51,928 nt of DNA from Acidobacteriota bacterium (lineage in GTDB: Bacteria > Acidobacteriota > Terriglobia > Bryobacterales > Bryobacteraceae): the NCBI GenBank assembly GCA_016213725.1, contig JACQZS010000280.1, positions 1-51,928 of the forward strand. The letters are read 5' to 3'. Within the stretch, counting starts at the first letter, position 1, and each line of letters opens with the position of its first letter. A program made the translations under genes and the position numbers. The notes beneath the pieces were generated by a model. That model had not been told where the DNA came from. It made no database searches and saw nothing but the letters and a program-made list of their open reading frames with translations. Shown in pieces: positions 42,541 through 50,059 of this stretch.

Positions 42541-43752
42541 TCAATTCCGACCCAGATCGCAGATCAGGTCGTGGGCAAGACTCTTCGCGGCGCCCATGGC
42601 GCCGATCAGGGCCGCATCGGCGCCCAGCGCCGAAAGCTCGACGCGCATGGGCCACGGGATGACACGCCCCACCAGTTCTTGGATCCGGTCCTTGACCAGG
42701 GCGAACACGTCCCCGGACAGCACGATCAGTTCCGGATCGATGACCGCGGCCAGATCGGCCACCGCGATGCTCAACTTCTCAGCCAGTTCGTCCAACACGC
42801 GCGCCGCGACGGGATCGTCGTGGCGCATCGCCTCAGCCAATTCGGCGGCCAGATCGGCGCCCGCCATCTCGCCGGCGCCGGCCCGGGCCGTGCTCACTCT
42901 CTGCAAAATCTGATCGCTGGCGATGGCAGACTCCAACAGGCCGCGGTCAATGGTCCCATCGGCCGGAGCCGTGGCCCGGTCGAACACCATGTGCGCAATT
43001 TCGCCGGCCGCCCAATGCGTGCCCTGATACAACTGCCCTCCGAGCACAAGGCCTGCGCCAATGCCGGTGCCCAACCGGATGAGCACGAAGTTCCGGACGC
43101 CGCCGGCCAGGCCGGCATGCATCTCGCCGAGCGCGGCCAGGTTGACGTCGTTTTCCACCAGCGTTTCCACGCCGAAGCGCTTCGCCAAAGTCCTGCGGAC
43201 TTCCACGTTGCGCCAGTGGAAGACGTTGCCGGCCTCCAGCACCGTGCCCGTGCGCGCGTCCACGCGGCCCGGGGCCGCCACCGAGATGCAACGCAGTTTG
43301 CGCCGCCGTCCCCGGCCGCGCGAAAGCAAATCCTGAACTCCGGCGCAAAGCGCGTCCAGCACATGCTCCGCGCCGCGGGCCGGGCGGATGGCACAGTTCT
43401 GCGAATCCATCAGGTTGCCGTCGAGATCCGCCAGCCAGATTCTCACCTGCGCGCTGCCGATCTCCACCGCCGCCAGCGCTCCGCCGCCGGCGTCGAACCG
43501 CAGCATCGTGGGCGGCTTGCCGCCGCGCGCGTCCGGCTCGCCTGCGCCGTCTTCCACGACGATGCCGCGCTCCATCATGTCGGCCACCAGGCTGGAGACA
43601 GTGGGCTTCGTCAGGCCGCTCTGCCGCGCCAGCTCGGCCCGCGACACCGGTCCGCCCATGCGGATCATCTCCAGCAGCAGCGCGGAGTTCATTTGCCGCA
43701 TGCCGGATGCCCGCATCCGGCCCGAGTGGGTGTTTGGAGCTGCGCGTTTCAC
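42541..43752 (-). CDS. ROK-family (NagC/XylR-like) transcriptional regulator
   Basis: A 403-residue protein with an N-terminal winged helix (about 23-63: ARQSGLTKPTVSSLVADM). The ROK domain follows: VENDVNLAALGE, LGTGIGAGLVLGGQLYQG and GEIAHMV with H254. The Cys-rich zinc motif that normally follows (C-x-C-G-x2-G-C) is missing, and the N-terminal ATP loop is degenerate, so it is a regulator rather than a sugar kinase. The ligand is likely a sugar or amino sugar. It is the first gene before the TonB receptor, with an inverted repeat 33 bp upstream. Confidence 0.9.
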   Translation of the reverse strand: MKRAAPNTHSGRMRASGMRQMNSALLLEMIRMGGPVSRAELARQSGLTKPTVSSLVADMMERGIVVEDGAGEPDARGGKPPTMLRFDAGGGALAAVEIGSAQVRIWLADLDGNLMDSQNCAIRPARGAEHVLDALCAGVQDLLSRGRGRRRKLRCISVAAPGRVDARTGTVLEAGNVFHWRNVEVRRTLAKRFGVETLVENDVNLAALGEMHAGLAGGVRNFVLIRLGTGIGAGLVLGGQLYQGTHWAAGEIAHMVFDRATAPADGTIDRGLLESAIASDQILQRVSTARAGAGEMAGADLAAELAEAMRHDDPVAARVLDELAEKLSIAVADLAAVIDPELIVLSGDVFALVKDRIQELVGRVIPWPMRVELSALGADAALIGAMGAAKSLAHDLICDLGRN

Positions 43753-43784
43753 GGGAAGCCTTCCGATGCGGTCACAGCAAAGGT

Positions 43785-43813
43785 TAGGTAAGTTCGTTTA
43801 CTTACCGTACCTA
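43785..43813. promoter_or_regulatory. Nested palindromic operator upstream of the ROK gene
   Basis: GGTAAGT (43787-43793) and ACTTACC (43800-43806) form a perfect 7-bp inverted repeat with a 6-bp spacer. A second repeat, TAGGTA (43785-43790) and TACCTA (43808-43813), overlaps it. The AT content is far above the surroundings. ROK regulators bind such sites and repress their own operon. The site lies 33-61 nt before the ROK start and covers the expected start of transcription. Confidence 0.6.
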
Positions 43814-43817
43814 GTTG

Positions 43818-43846
43818 AGTGGACCACGGACCGGGATTTGTGTCAA
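43818..43846 (-). promoter_or_regulatory. Candidate promoter of the ROK-receptor unit
   Basis: On the minus strand a perfect TTGACA is found at 43846-43841. Seventeen bases further is TCCACT (43823-43818), a weak -10 with 3 of 6 matches. Transcription would start within the nested palindrome, consistent with repression by occlusion. The -10 is poor, so a different sigma factor is possible. Confidence 0.4.
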
Positions 43847-43887
43847 GCGGGAATTGCAGGTTTGTTAAGAGTTTTTACAGACCCCTT

Positions 43888-43927
43888 GCCGCCGGATGTT
43901 CGCTGGGCTCCGGGGCCTGCCGGCGGC
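43888..43927 (-). terminator. Possible hairpin terminator after the GH20-like gene
   Basis: GCCGCCGG (43888-43895) and CCGGCGGC (43920-43927) can form an 8-bp stem with a 24-nt loop a few bases after the GH20-like stop at 43933. There is no T-run on the minus-strand transcript, so it is not a textbook intrinsic terminator, but it separates two units. Confidence 0.3.
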
Positions 43928-43932
43928 GGAGG

Positions 43933-46137
43933 TTATTCCTCCAGCCGGGCGTCGGCGAGACCCCGGACGGGGACGTTGTGCGCCGCGGCATAGGCGCGCG
44001 TGAGCTTCGACAGATCGGCACACCAGCGGGGGAGGGCGAGGCTGCGCTCGGCGGCGGCCATGTAGCCCAGGCCGGGGGTGCGGTCGGCCAGATGGTCCTT
44101 GGTGTCGTCGAGGACATGGATGAACTTGCGGCCGTTCACTTCGCGGCCCTTGGGCCACTGGCTCTTTTCCCAGGCGGCAACGACCTGCGCGAAGACGGCT
44201 TCGCCGTTGGTGGACGCCGACTGGGCTTTGTTGTGCGCGGCGACGAGATGTCCGACGGCCTGCGCATGCTGGCCCTTGGCGGCGGCGGCAGCGGCGGCGG
44301 AGAGGTCCTTTTCGGCGCCGGCAAGCGCGGAGAAGAGCTGCCAGTGATGGCCGGTGAAGCGGGCCAGAACGAGCATCATCTCGAGGTTGTATCGATTGCG
44401 TTCGACGTTGAGCATGGCCTCGAGGAGCGAGTGGACGAGCTGGTCGTTCTGCAAGGCGAGCGCGGACGCCTCGCCGAGGTAGCCTTTGTAGCGGGCGGCG
44501 AAGCGCGGCTGGAAGGCGAGCGTTGCGGGGTCGGGCAACACGGGCAACTCCAGAGTGAGGTCCTGGCGGGCGGTGCCGATGCCGGGACCTTCGGAGTTGC
44601 CGTAGCCGGGCTTACGGGCGCGCGAAGTCACGCGGTCCCAGGTGCGCTGCCAGGCGCGGGCCTGGCGCTGGAGAGCGCGGTAGTCTTCCACCAGTCCGGC
44701 GGTGTGGCCGCCATAGTAGATACGCATGAACTCGGCGGCCTGCTGCTCCGGCGTGGGCGAGCCGGGGTGCCAGGCCCAGGCGGCGACGGCGCTCCAGCCG
44801 AGCCAGAAGGATTCGTTGTGGAGGCCGGAATCGCCCCAGGCCGCGCCGAAGGCGCCGATGGGATTCATGCGCATGGCGCGGGCGGTGTTGAAGGTGTGGA
44901 ATGCCGCGGTGAGGCGGCCGGCGGTGAAGACCTCTTCGAACTCGCCCATGACGACGCCGGGCGGCAGGCTTTCGATGGCGAAGTGATCGGGGAAGAGGAA
45001 CTCTGCGCCTTGCATGGAGACGTAGATGAGCTGGCGCATGCCTTTGCGCATTTCGATGTCGACGAAGCTGTCGTCACCGACGACGCCGTCGATCACATCG
45101 GCGGGGATGCGTTCAAGGTCCTTGGCGAGCAGCGGGTATTCGAGCCAGGCGAGCATGCGGCGGCCGCGGGCGGCGAGATGATCGTGAGCGCGGATGGCAA
45201 AGTTGGCCCACTCGGCGCTGCGGTTGGCGGGGTTGTAGGGCAGGGTGCAGGCTGAGCCGATGCCGGCGTAGTAGTTCTCGTCGGTTGAGACGAAGAAGTA
45301 GTCGATGCCTTTGGTGGCGGCGATCAGGTCGTCGTACATCTGGAAGATCAGCTTGTAGGTGTCTTCGCGGCAGGTGTCGGAGCTGTAGTTGTTGCCGTCG
45401 GCGCGGAGGTGGGCGAACTGCGGATGCTTCAGGACGTAGGCGAAGTGCGCGGGGGACTGGACAATGGGGACGATCTGGATGTAGCGTTCGAGGCCGTAGT
45501 TGACCAGCTCCTGAAGCTCGGCGGGCGTGAAGGCGCCCGGCGCGCCGATGATGGGGTTGGACGGGTAGGAGAACTTGTCTTCGAGTTCGAAGCCGATGGT
45601 GTTGACCTTGAAGCGCGCAGCCCAGTCGAGGTAGCGCTTGAGGGTCTCCATGCGGTCCTGGTGGTGCTTGGTGTCCCAGTGGAGGAAGCGCAGGTTGAGG
45701 CGGGGCCAGTCTTCGATTTCACATTCGGGCAGGGTGTTGCCGGCGGCGAGCTGGAGCAGCGTCTGGACGCCGTAGAAGAGGCCGGCTTCGCCGTTGCCGA
45801 TGATCTCGATGCGGCCGGGCGCGACGGTGAGCTTGTAAGCCTGCGAGGAGACTTCGGCGGGCGCGGCGTCGATGGCACCGGGGGCGGTGCGTAGGCTGAT
45901 GAAGCTGGGCGAGTCCACGGTGAAGTTGGCCTTGAGGCCGGCTTCGAGGGTGCGGCGGGCGATGCCGCTGGGCGCCTGAATGCGCCAGGGCGTGGCGAGG
46001 GAGACGTCGCCGGGTTTGAGAGAAACGCGCTGGGGCGCGGGCAGGACGGCGTGGCCGCGGAGGAAGAGGGCGGTGGGCTCGGCGGCGTTCGCGGCGAAGA
46101 CGGCGGCGGCGGTGCAGACGAGGAGGTAGCGCGGCAT
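43933..46137 (-). CDS. Secreted GH20-like beta-N-acetylhexosaminidase family protein
   Basis: A 734-residue protein with a signal peptide (MPRYLLVCTAAAVFAANAAE), a GH20b-like N-domain (about 30-140: VLPAPQRVSL, GLFYGVQTLLQL) and a TIM barrel. The catalytic Asp-Glu pair is D286-E287 in YFFVSTDENYY. Substrate residues around it differ from the typical GGDEV. It probably removes terminal GlcNAc or GalNAc, though the substrate may differ. The C-terminal ~150 residues are helical and unassigned. It is the last gene of the GH5-like/esterase/GH20 operon, 11 bp after the alpha/beta hydrolase. Confidence 0.8.
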   Translation of the reverse strand: MPRYLLVCTAAAVFAANAAEPTALFLRGHAVLPAPQRVSLKPGDVSLATPWRIQAPSGIARRTLEAGLKANFTVDSPSFISLRTAPGAIDAAPAEVSSQAYKLTVAPGRIEIIGNGEAGLFYGVQTLLQLAAGNTLPECEIEDWPRLNLRFLHWDTKHHQDRMETLKRYLDWAARFKVNTIGFELEDKFSYPSNPIIGAPGAFTPAELQELVNYGLERYIQIVPIVQSPAHFAYVLKHPQFAHLRADGNNYSSDTCREDTYKLIFQMYDDLIAATKGIDYFFVSTDENYYAGIGSACTLPYNPANRSAEWANFAIRAHDHLAARGRRMLAWLEYPLLAKDLERIPADVIDGVVGDDSFVDIEMRKGMRQLIYVSMQGAEFLFPDHFAIESLPPGVVMGEFEEVFTAGRLTAAFHTFNTARAMRMNPIGAFGAAWGDSGLHNESFWLGWSAVAAWAWHPGSPTPEQQAAEFMRIYYGGHTAGLVEDYRALQRQARAWQRTWDRVTSRARKPGYGNSEGPGIGTARQDLTLELPVLPDPATLAFQPRFAARYKGYLGEASALALQNDQLVHSLLEAMLNVERNRYNLEMMLVLARFTGHHWQLFSALAGAEKDLSAAAAAAAKGQHAQAVGHLVAAHNKAQSASTNGEAVFAQVVAAWEKSQWPKGREVNGRKFIHVLDDTKDHLADRTPGLGYMAAAERSLALPRWCADLSKLTRAYAAAHNVPVRGLADARLEE

Positions 46138-46148
46138 GGTGGGTTCCT

Positions 46149-48197
46149 TTAGTCGATCAGGCGGGCATAGGCCGCCGCTTCGGGCTCTTCGATCTGGCGC
46201 ACATGGACTTGCGCTTTGGGATAGATCTCTTTGACGGCGCCGGCGGGCATGGCGGCGCCCAGCGGGGTGGCGAGGTCGATGAGGACGATGCGGCCGACGT
46301 GGAGCGCGGCGAGGGCGGGTAGATCGTAGTCTTTTAGGGCGCCGGGGACGAGGCCCTCAAAGACGGCGCGGTGGACTGGGTTTTCGACGATGGCGCTATA
46401 GGAGGCGACCATCTGGTCGAGGATGAGATCCTTGAACGGCACTCCGGCGGCGGCGGCGTGGAGCAGCGCGGGGGCGGCGTTGCCCTGGGCGGCGCCGTGG
46501 ATGCGGTTTCTATCGACGCCGGGGCGGGCGGCGAGCAGGTAGAAAGCGCGTTGGATGTCGTAGGCGCGCTGGGCGGCGAGGCTGGTGTCGAGCAACACGG
46601 ACGTCATGGCGGAGTCATAGTCTCCGAACCAGGAAGTCCAACTGTCGCCCTTGGTGGCGCCGAGGGGCCGGGTTTCGCCGAAGCCGCGGGCATCGATGGC
46701 GAGAACGGCGGCGCCGCGCCGGGCGAGGGCTTGAATCTCAGCCCACGCTGCGCGCTTGCCGCGGGCGGAGACGAGCACCACGCCCGGACGAAGGGCGGTA
46801 GTAGAGGCGGCGGCGGAGACGAGGACGGCGGGCACGACGATGCCGGGTTCGGATTCGTAGAGGAATTTCTCGATGTTTAGCCCGCCGCGGGATTCGTGGC
46901 CGTAGGGGCGGATGACGGGCGGCCTGGTCTCTTCGCGCCACTGGATGCGGCGGCGGACGATGTCGCGCGTGGTGGCGGCGGGGGTGTTGAGCGCGCGGGC
47001 GCGGGCTCGATTGAGGGTGTAGACGGTTTCGCCGTTGTAGGTTGTGGCGACCTGGCCGGTTTTGGTGACGGCGAGTTCGTCCACGGTGGCGGGCGCGACG
47101 GGCGGGTCGCCGGCGGGTGCGGGCCGGCCTTGGAGCCAGCGGCTGAACCACTGGTAGGAGGCGAGGCGGAGTTCGGCGGTGTAGCCGTGGCCTTCGTCGG
47201 TCTCGGTCATGGCGAACTTTTCTGGCGCAGGAGCGTAGGCGGGCTTAACGGCCTCGAAGGCGGAGCGTGCGCCTTGAATGGAGAAGAAGTCGCGGATGGC
47301 GGAGAGCATCATGTAGGGCTTGGGGGCGAAGGCGCGGATGAAGTCGGCGTGTTCGAAGCCGTTCGAGAGGAAGCCGGGGATGCACTGTTCGGCATCTTGG
47401 GGACCAATGGTTTCGAGGAGGCGCTGCCAGGAGGTGATGAAGCAGGAGGGGGCTGCGACGTGGATGCGGGGGTCGAGCGCGCCGAGGTAGGCGGTGTGGG
47501 TGCCGCCGCCGGAGTTGCCGGTGAGGCCGATGCGGGACTTGTCGACTTCGGGGCGGGAGAGGAGGTAGTCGAGCGCGCGGGTGGCGTCCCAGATGGTGTA
47601 GCGGGCGAGGGAGTCACCAACGGCGAGGCACTGGATGCCCATGATGGTGTGCTCTGTGGTGGAGGGAGGAACCTTGGAGCCTTGGAGGGCTTCGTCCCAG
47701 TGCTGAATGCGTTCGCCCTGGCCGTTCTGGTCCCAGGTGAGGGCGACGAAGCCGCGGCGGGCGAAGGTGGCGAGGATCTGCTGCCACACGGGGTAGGCTT
47801 TGGCGCCGGGCTCATGGCCGATGGGGAAGAGGATTGCGGGATAGGGCGCGGCGCCGGTGGTGGGGAGGTAGAGATTGGCGGTGACGTAGAAGCCGGGCTG
47901 GCTTTCGAAGACGATCTTCTCGACGCGATAGCCGTCGCGCTGGAGAGTGCCGGTGACGCGGGCGTTGAGGGGCGTGCGGTCGGGTAGACCGCCGAGGCCT
48001 TTCAGGAAGCCGGCGCGGAACTCATCGGGGGAGGCGGGCGTGGCTCGATGGCGCTGGCGGACCTGCTGCTTGAGGTAGTTGGGCAGCATGTCGCGGAGGC
48101 CGCGGCCGTCGGTCTGGTTGGTGAGGAAGTCTAGGGTGGGCTCCTGGGCGAAGGCGGCGGTGAGGAACAAGGGGCAGAGAGCGGCGGCGAGTTTCAT
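46149..48197 (-). CDS. Secreted tandem alpha/beta hydrolase (acetyl-xylan-esterase-like), second domain degenerate
   Basis: A 682-residue protein with a signal peptide (MKLAAALCPLFLTAAFAQ) and two alpha/beta-hydrolase domains. The first (about 90-350) has nucleophile S229 in GLTGNSGGGTHTA, with D303 and H337 as likely triad partners. In the second (about 440-660) the nucleophile elbow reads GAAQG near 568-572, so Ala replaces Ser and this half is probably inactive. Related proteins are acetyl xylan esterases or glucuronoyl esterases. The gene overlaps the GH5-like gene by 4 bp and is followed by GH20, which suggests a joint attack on a decorated glycan. Confidence 0.82.
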   Translation of the reverse strand: MKLAAALCPLFLTAAFAQEPTLDFLTNQTDGRGLRDMLPNYLKQQVRQRHRATPASPDEFRAGFLKGLGGLPDRTPLNARVTGTLQRDGYRVEKIVFESQPGFYVTANLYLPTTGAAPYPAILFPIGHEPGAKAYPVWQQILATFARRGFVALTWDQNGQGERIQHWDEALQGSKVPPSTTEHTIMGIQCLAVGDSLARYTIWDATRALDYLLSRPEVDKSRIGLTGNSGGGTHTAYLGALDPRIHVAAPSCFITSWQRLLETIGPQDAEQCIPGFLSNGFEHADFIRAFAPKPYMMLSAIRDFFSIQGARSAFEAVKPAYAPAPEKFAMTETDEGHGYTAELRLASYQWFSRWLQGRPAPAGDPPVAPATVDELAVTKTGQVATTYNGETVYTLNRARARALNTPAATTRDIVRRRIQWREETRPPVIRPYGHESRGGLNIEKFLYESEPGIVVPAVLVSAAASTTALRPGVVLVSARGKRAAWAEIQALARRGAAVLAIDARGFGETRPLGATKGDSWTSWFGDYDSAMTSVLLDTSLAAQRAYDIQRAFYLLAARPGVDRNRIHGAAQGNAAPALLHAAAAGVPFKDLILDQMVASYSAIVENPVHRAVFEGLVPGALKDYDLPALAALHVGRIVLIDLATPLGAAMPAGAVKEIYPKAQVHVRQIEEPEAAAYARLID

Positions 48198-49954
48198 GGG
48201 TTGTTCTTGTGGATGATCTTGGCGGCGATGTCAGAGCGGAAGGGCGGCGGCTTGAGTTCGAGGCCGTAGCCGAAGTGATTGGAGGCGCGGACGCGGCCGT
48301 GGTCCTGGCGGACGATTTTGCCGGTGGCGGTGTCCCACCACTCAATGGCGTATTCGCCGTCGTTGAGGCCGGTGAAGTTGAGGGAGGCGGCGGACTGCGC
48401 CGGGCCGGATTCCGCCTTGCCATCGACGATGCGGAAGGCGAGGGGATCGTGGAGCCAGAGGAGGGCGCGATCGGAGGCGACGAGGCCGTGGAGCTGGAGC
48501 GTGACGGGGAGCGAGGGGCGGGAGAGGCCGGGGCGGCGCCAGGAGCGTGCGGGGAGGTCTTCGCCGTCGAGGAAGGCGGCGAGGGGCTGGTAGTGGTGAT
48601 AGAGATCGAGCGGCTCGACGTAGTTGTGCCACCACCAGTAGAGGCCGGTGCCGGCGGCGCCGCTGAGGGCGGAGGCCCAGATGGTGTCGTGGAAGTGGCG
48701 GCCTTCGGTGTCGATCTTGACGGCGAGAGCGGGGTCGTCGACGCCCTGTTCGCCGAAGAAGTAGGGCTTCGCGAAAGAGCTCATGAGGTGAGCGGTGTCC
48801 TGGAGGGTGTACTCGGCGGCGTCGTAGGGGAGGTCCCAGTAGGAGTGGCCCTGGACGATGTCGATGTCTGGGATGGCGAACATGAGGGGGTCGCGCCAAG
48901 AGGTGGTGATGAGGTGGCGCCAGGGGTCGATGGATTTGAGGTAGGCGGCCATCTCGCGGTGCCAGGCGGCGTTGGCGGCGGGATCGAAGCCCTCGTTGTT
49001 GTCGACCTCGTTCCAGAGTTCCCAGGCGGCGAGGTGGGTGGACCAGCCCCAGCGGGCGACGGAGTAGCGGAGGCGGCGGCGGACGAGTTCGCGGGCCTTT
49101 TCGTTGGTGAAGTAGTCCTGGGGCGTTCGGCAGGGGCCGCCGTTGGCGGCGTTGTAGGGATTGCGGGGCCAGCGGTGCTTCTGGCGGGTCTGCCACCAGA
49201 CGGTCATCTCGAAGGCGAGCTGGTAGTAGATGCCCTGGCGGGCGGATTCGCGATCGACTTCGTCGAGGCGCCAGGCGGAGGCGAGGTCGTAGCGGCCGAG
49301 TCCGGTGGATTGGGTTTCGAGAGGGAAACCGGCGAAGCTGGAGTCGCCCGGGGCGGCGACAATGGAGATGTCTTGCGGGACGTAGTATTCCTGCCAGAGG
49401 CGGACGTAGTTGGCGCGGGCGCGGGCGAGCTTGGGAAGAATGCGGGCGTAGTAGTAGGTGCCTTCGCGGTTCTGATACATGCAGAGGTTTTCGCCGATGG
49501 GAAAGAAGGGGCGGCCGGAGGCATGCTCGAGGTAGGCGGGATTGCGGGGGCTGCGGCGGAGGAAGCCGGGGTGGGTGGATTCAGCGATGTTGACGGTGAG
49601 GGGATCGGATTGGCCGTCACGGCCATCGATGGTCCAGACGGCGGAGACGCGATGGGGTCCGGCTTCGGGGCTGGAGAAGCGCAGGCGCCAGCCGGGCGGG
49701 CCTTGGGCGGTGAGTTGTTCGATGCGCTGGACGCCTTGGGCTTCCGGGTTCTTCAGGGCGCGGGTGAAGTGCTGGTACCAGAAGGCGGGGACGCGGAGGG
49801 ACTTGCCGGAGGGGAGGGTGATGGCGGCGTCGACGCGGGCGGTGTTGGGATCGAAAGGATTGGCGGCGGCGGGGGCGGGGATGGAGAGTTCGACCAGCTC
49901 ATAGCGGCCGGCGGGCGGCGAGAGAAGTTGCAGAGCGGCGAGGGCGACGAGCAT
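48194..49954 (-). CDS. Secreted GH5-like glycoside hydrolase with DUF5060-type N-domain
   Basis: The ATG at 49954 gives 586 residues with a short signal-like start (MLVALAALQLLS); an upstream in-frame ATG at 50152 adds a segment unlike protein that overlaps the divergent esterase. The N-terminal ~120 residues resemble the DUF5060 sandwich. The TIM barrel has FFPIGENLCMY, acid/base E316 in WELWNEVDNNEG and nucleophile E402 in YFFGEQGVDD, both expected for clan GH-A. Substrate is unknown; related proteins are cellulases, mannanases or uncharacterised. First gene of the operon with the tandem esterase and GH20 genes. Confidence 0.8.
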   Translation of the reverse strand: MLVALAALQLLSPPAGRYELVELSIPAPAAANPFDPNTARVDAAITLPSGKSLRVPAFWYQHFTRALKNPEAQGVQRIEQLTAQGPPGWRLRFSSPEAGPHRVSAVWTIDGRDGQSDPLTVNIAESTHPGFLRRSPRNPAYLEHASGRPFFPIGENLCMYQNREGTYYYARILPKLARARANYVRLWQEYYVPQDISIVAAPGDSSFAGFPLETQSTGLGRYDLASAWRLDEVDRESARQGIYYQLAFEMTVWWQTRQKHRWPRNPYNAANGGPCRTPQDYFTNEKARELVRRRLRYSVARWGWSTHLAAWELWNEVDNNEGFDPAANAAWHREMAAYLKSIDPWRHLITTSWRDPLMFAIPDIDIVQGHSYWDLPYDAAEYTLQDTAHLMSSFAKPYFFGEQGVDDPALAVKIDTEGRHFHDTIWASALSGAAGTGLYWWWHNYVEPLDLYHHYQPLAAFLDGEDLPARSWRRPGLSRPSLPVTLQLHGLVASDRALLWLHDPLAFRIVDGKAESGPAQSAASLNFTGLNDGEYAIEWWDTATGKIVRQDHGRVRASNHFGYGLELKPPPFRSDIAAKIIHKNNP

Positions 49955-50020
49955 TGGTTTGTAAGCCGACTTTCCTAACTGGGGATTAGAGCATACCTGA
50001 GAACGAATCGCAATGCGGAT

Positions 50021-50050
50021 TTCAGAAAAGAGGGGAGTGTCTGCTATTCT
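50021..50050 (+). promoter_or_regulatory. Candidate promoter of the esterase gene
   Basis: TTCAGA (50021-50026) and TATTCT (50045-50050) are 18 bp apart, each matching 4 of 6 consensus bases. Transcription would begin about 50057, just before the ATG at 50060. The whole divergent gap with the GH5-like gene is 105 bp (49955-50059). Confidence 0.3.
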
Positions 50051-50059
50051 GGCGTCGCC

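Noticed and set aside
42512-42655. 48-codon N-terminal extension of the TonB receptor
   Set aside because: It overlaps the ROK gene and lacks protein-like character; a signal peptide begins at 42511.
48209-49978. + strand ORF of 589 codons opposite the GH5-like gene
   Set aside because: Its Gly/Glu/Val-rich translation has no recognisable domain. The opposite strand has both catalytic glutamates of a glycosidase.
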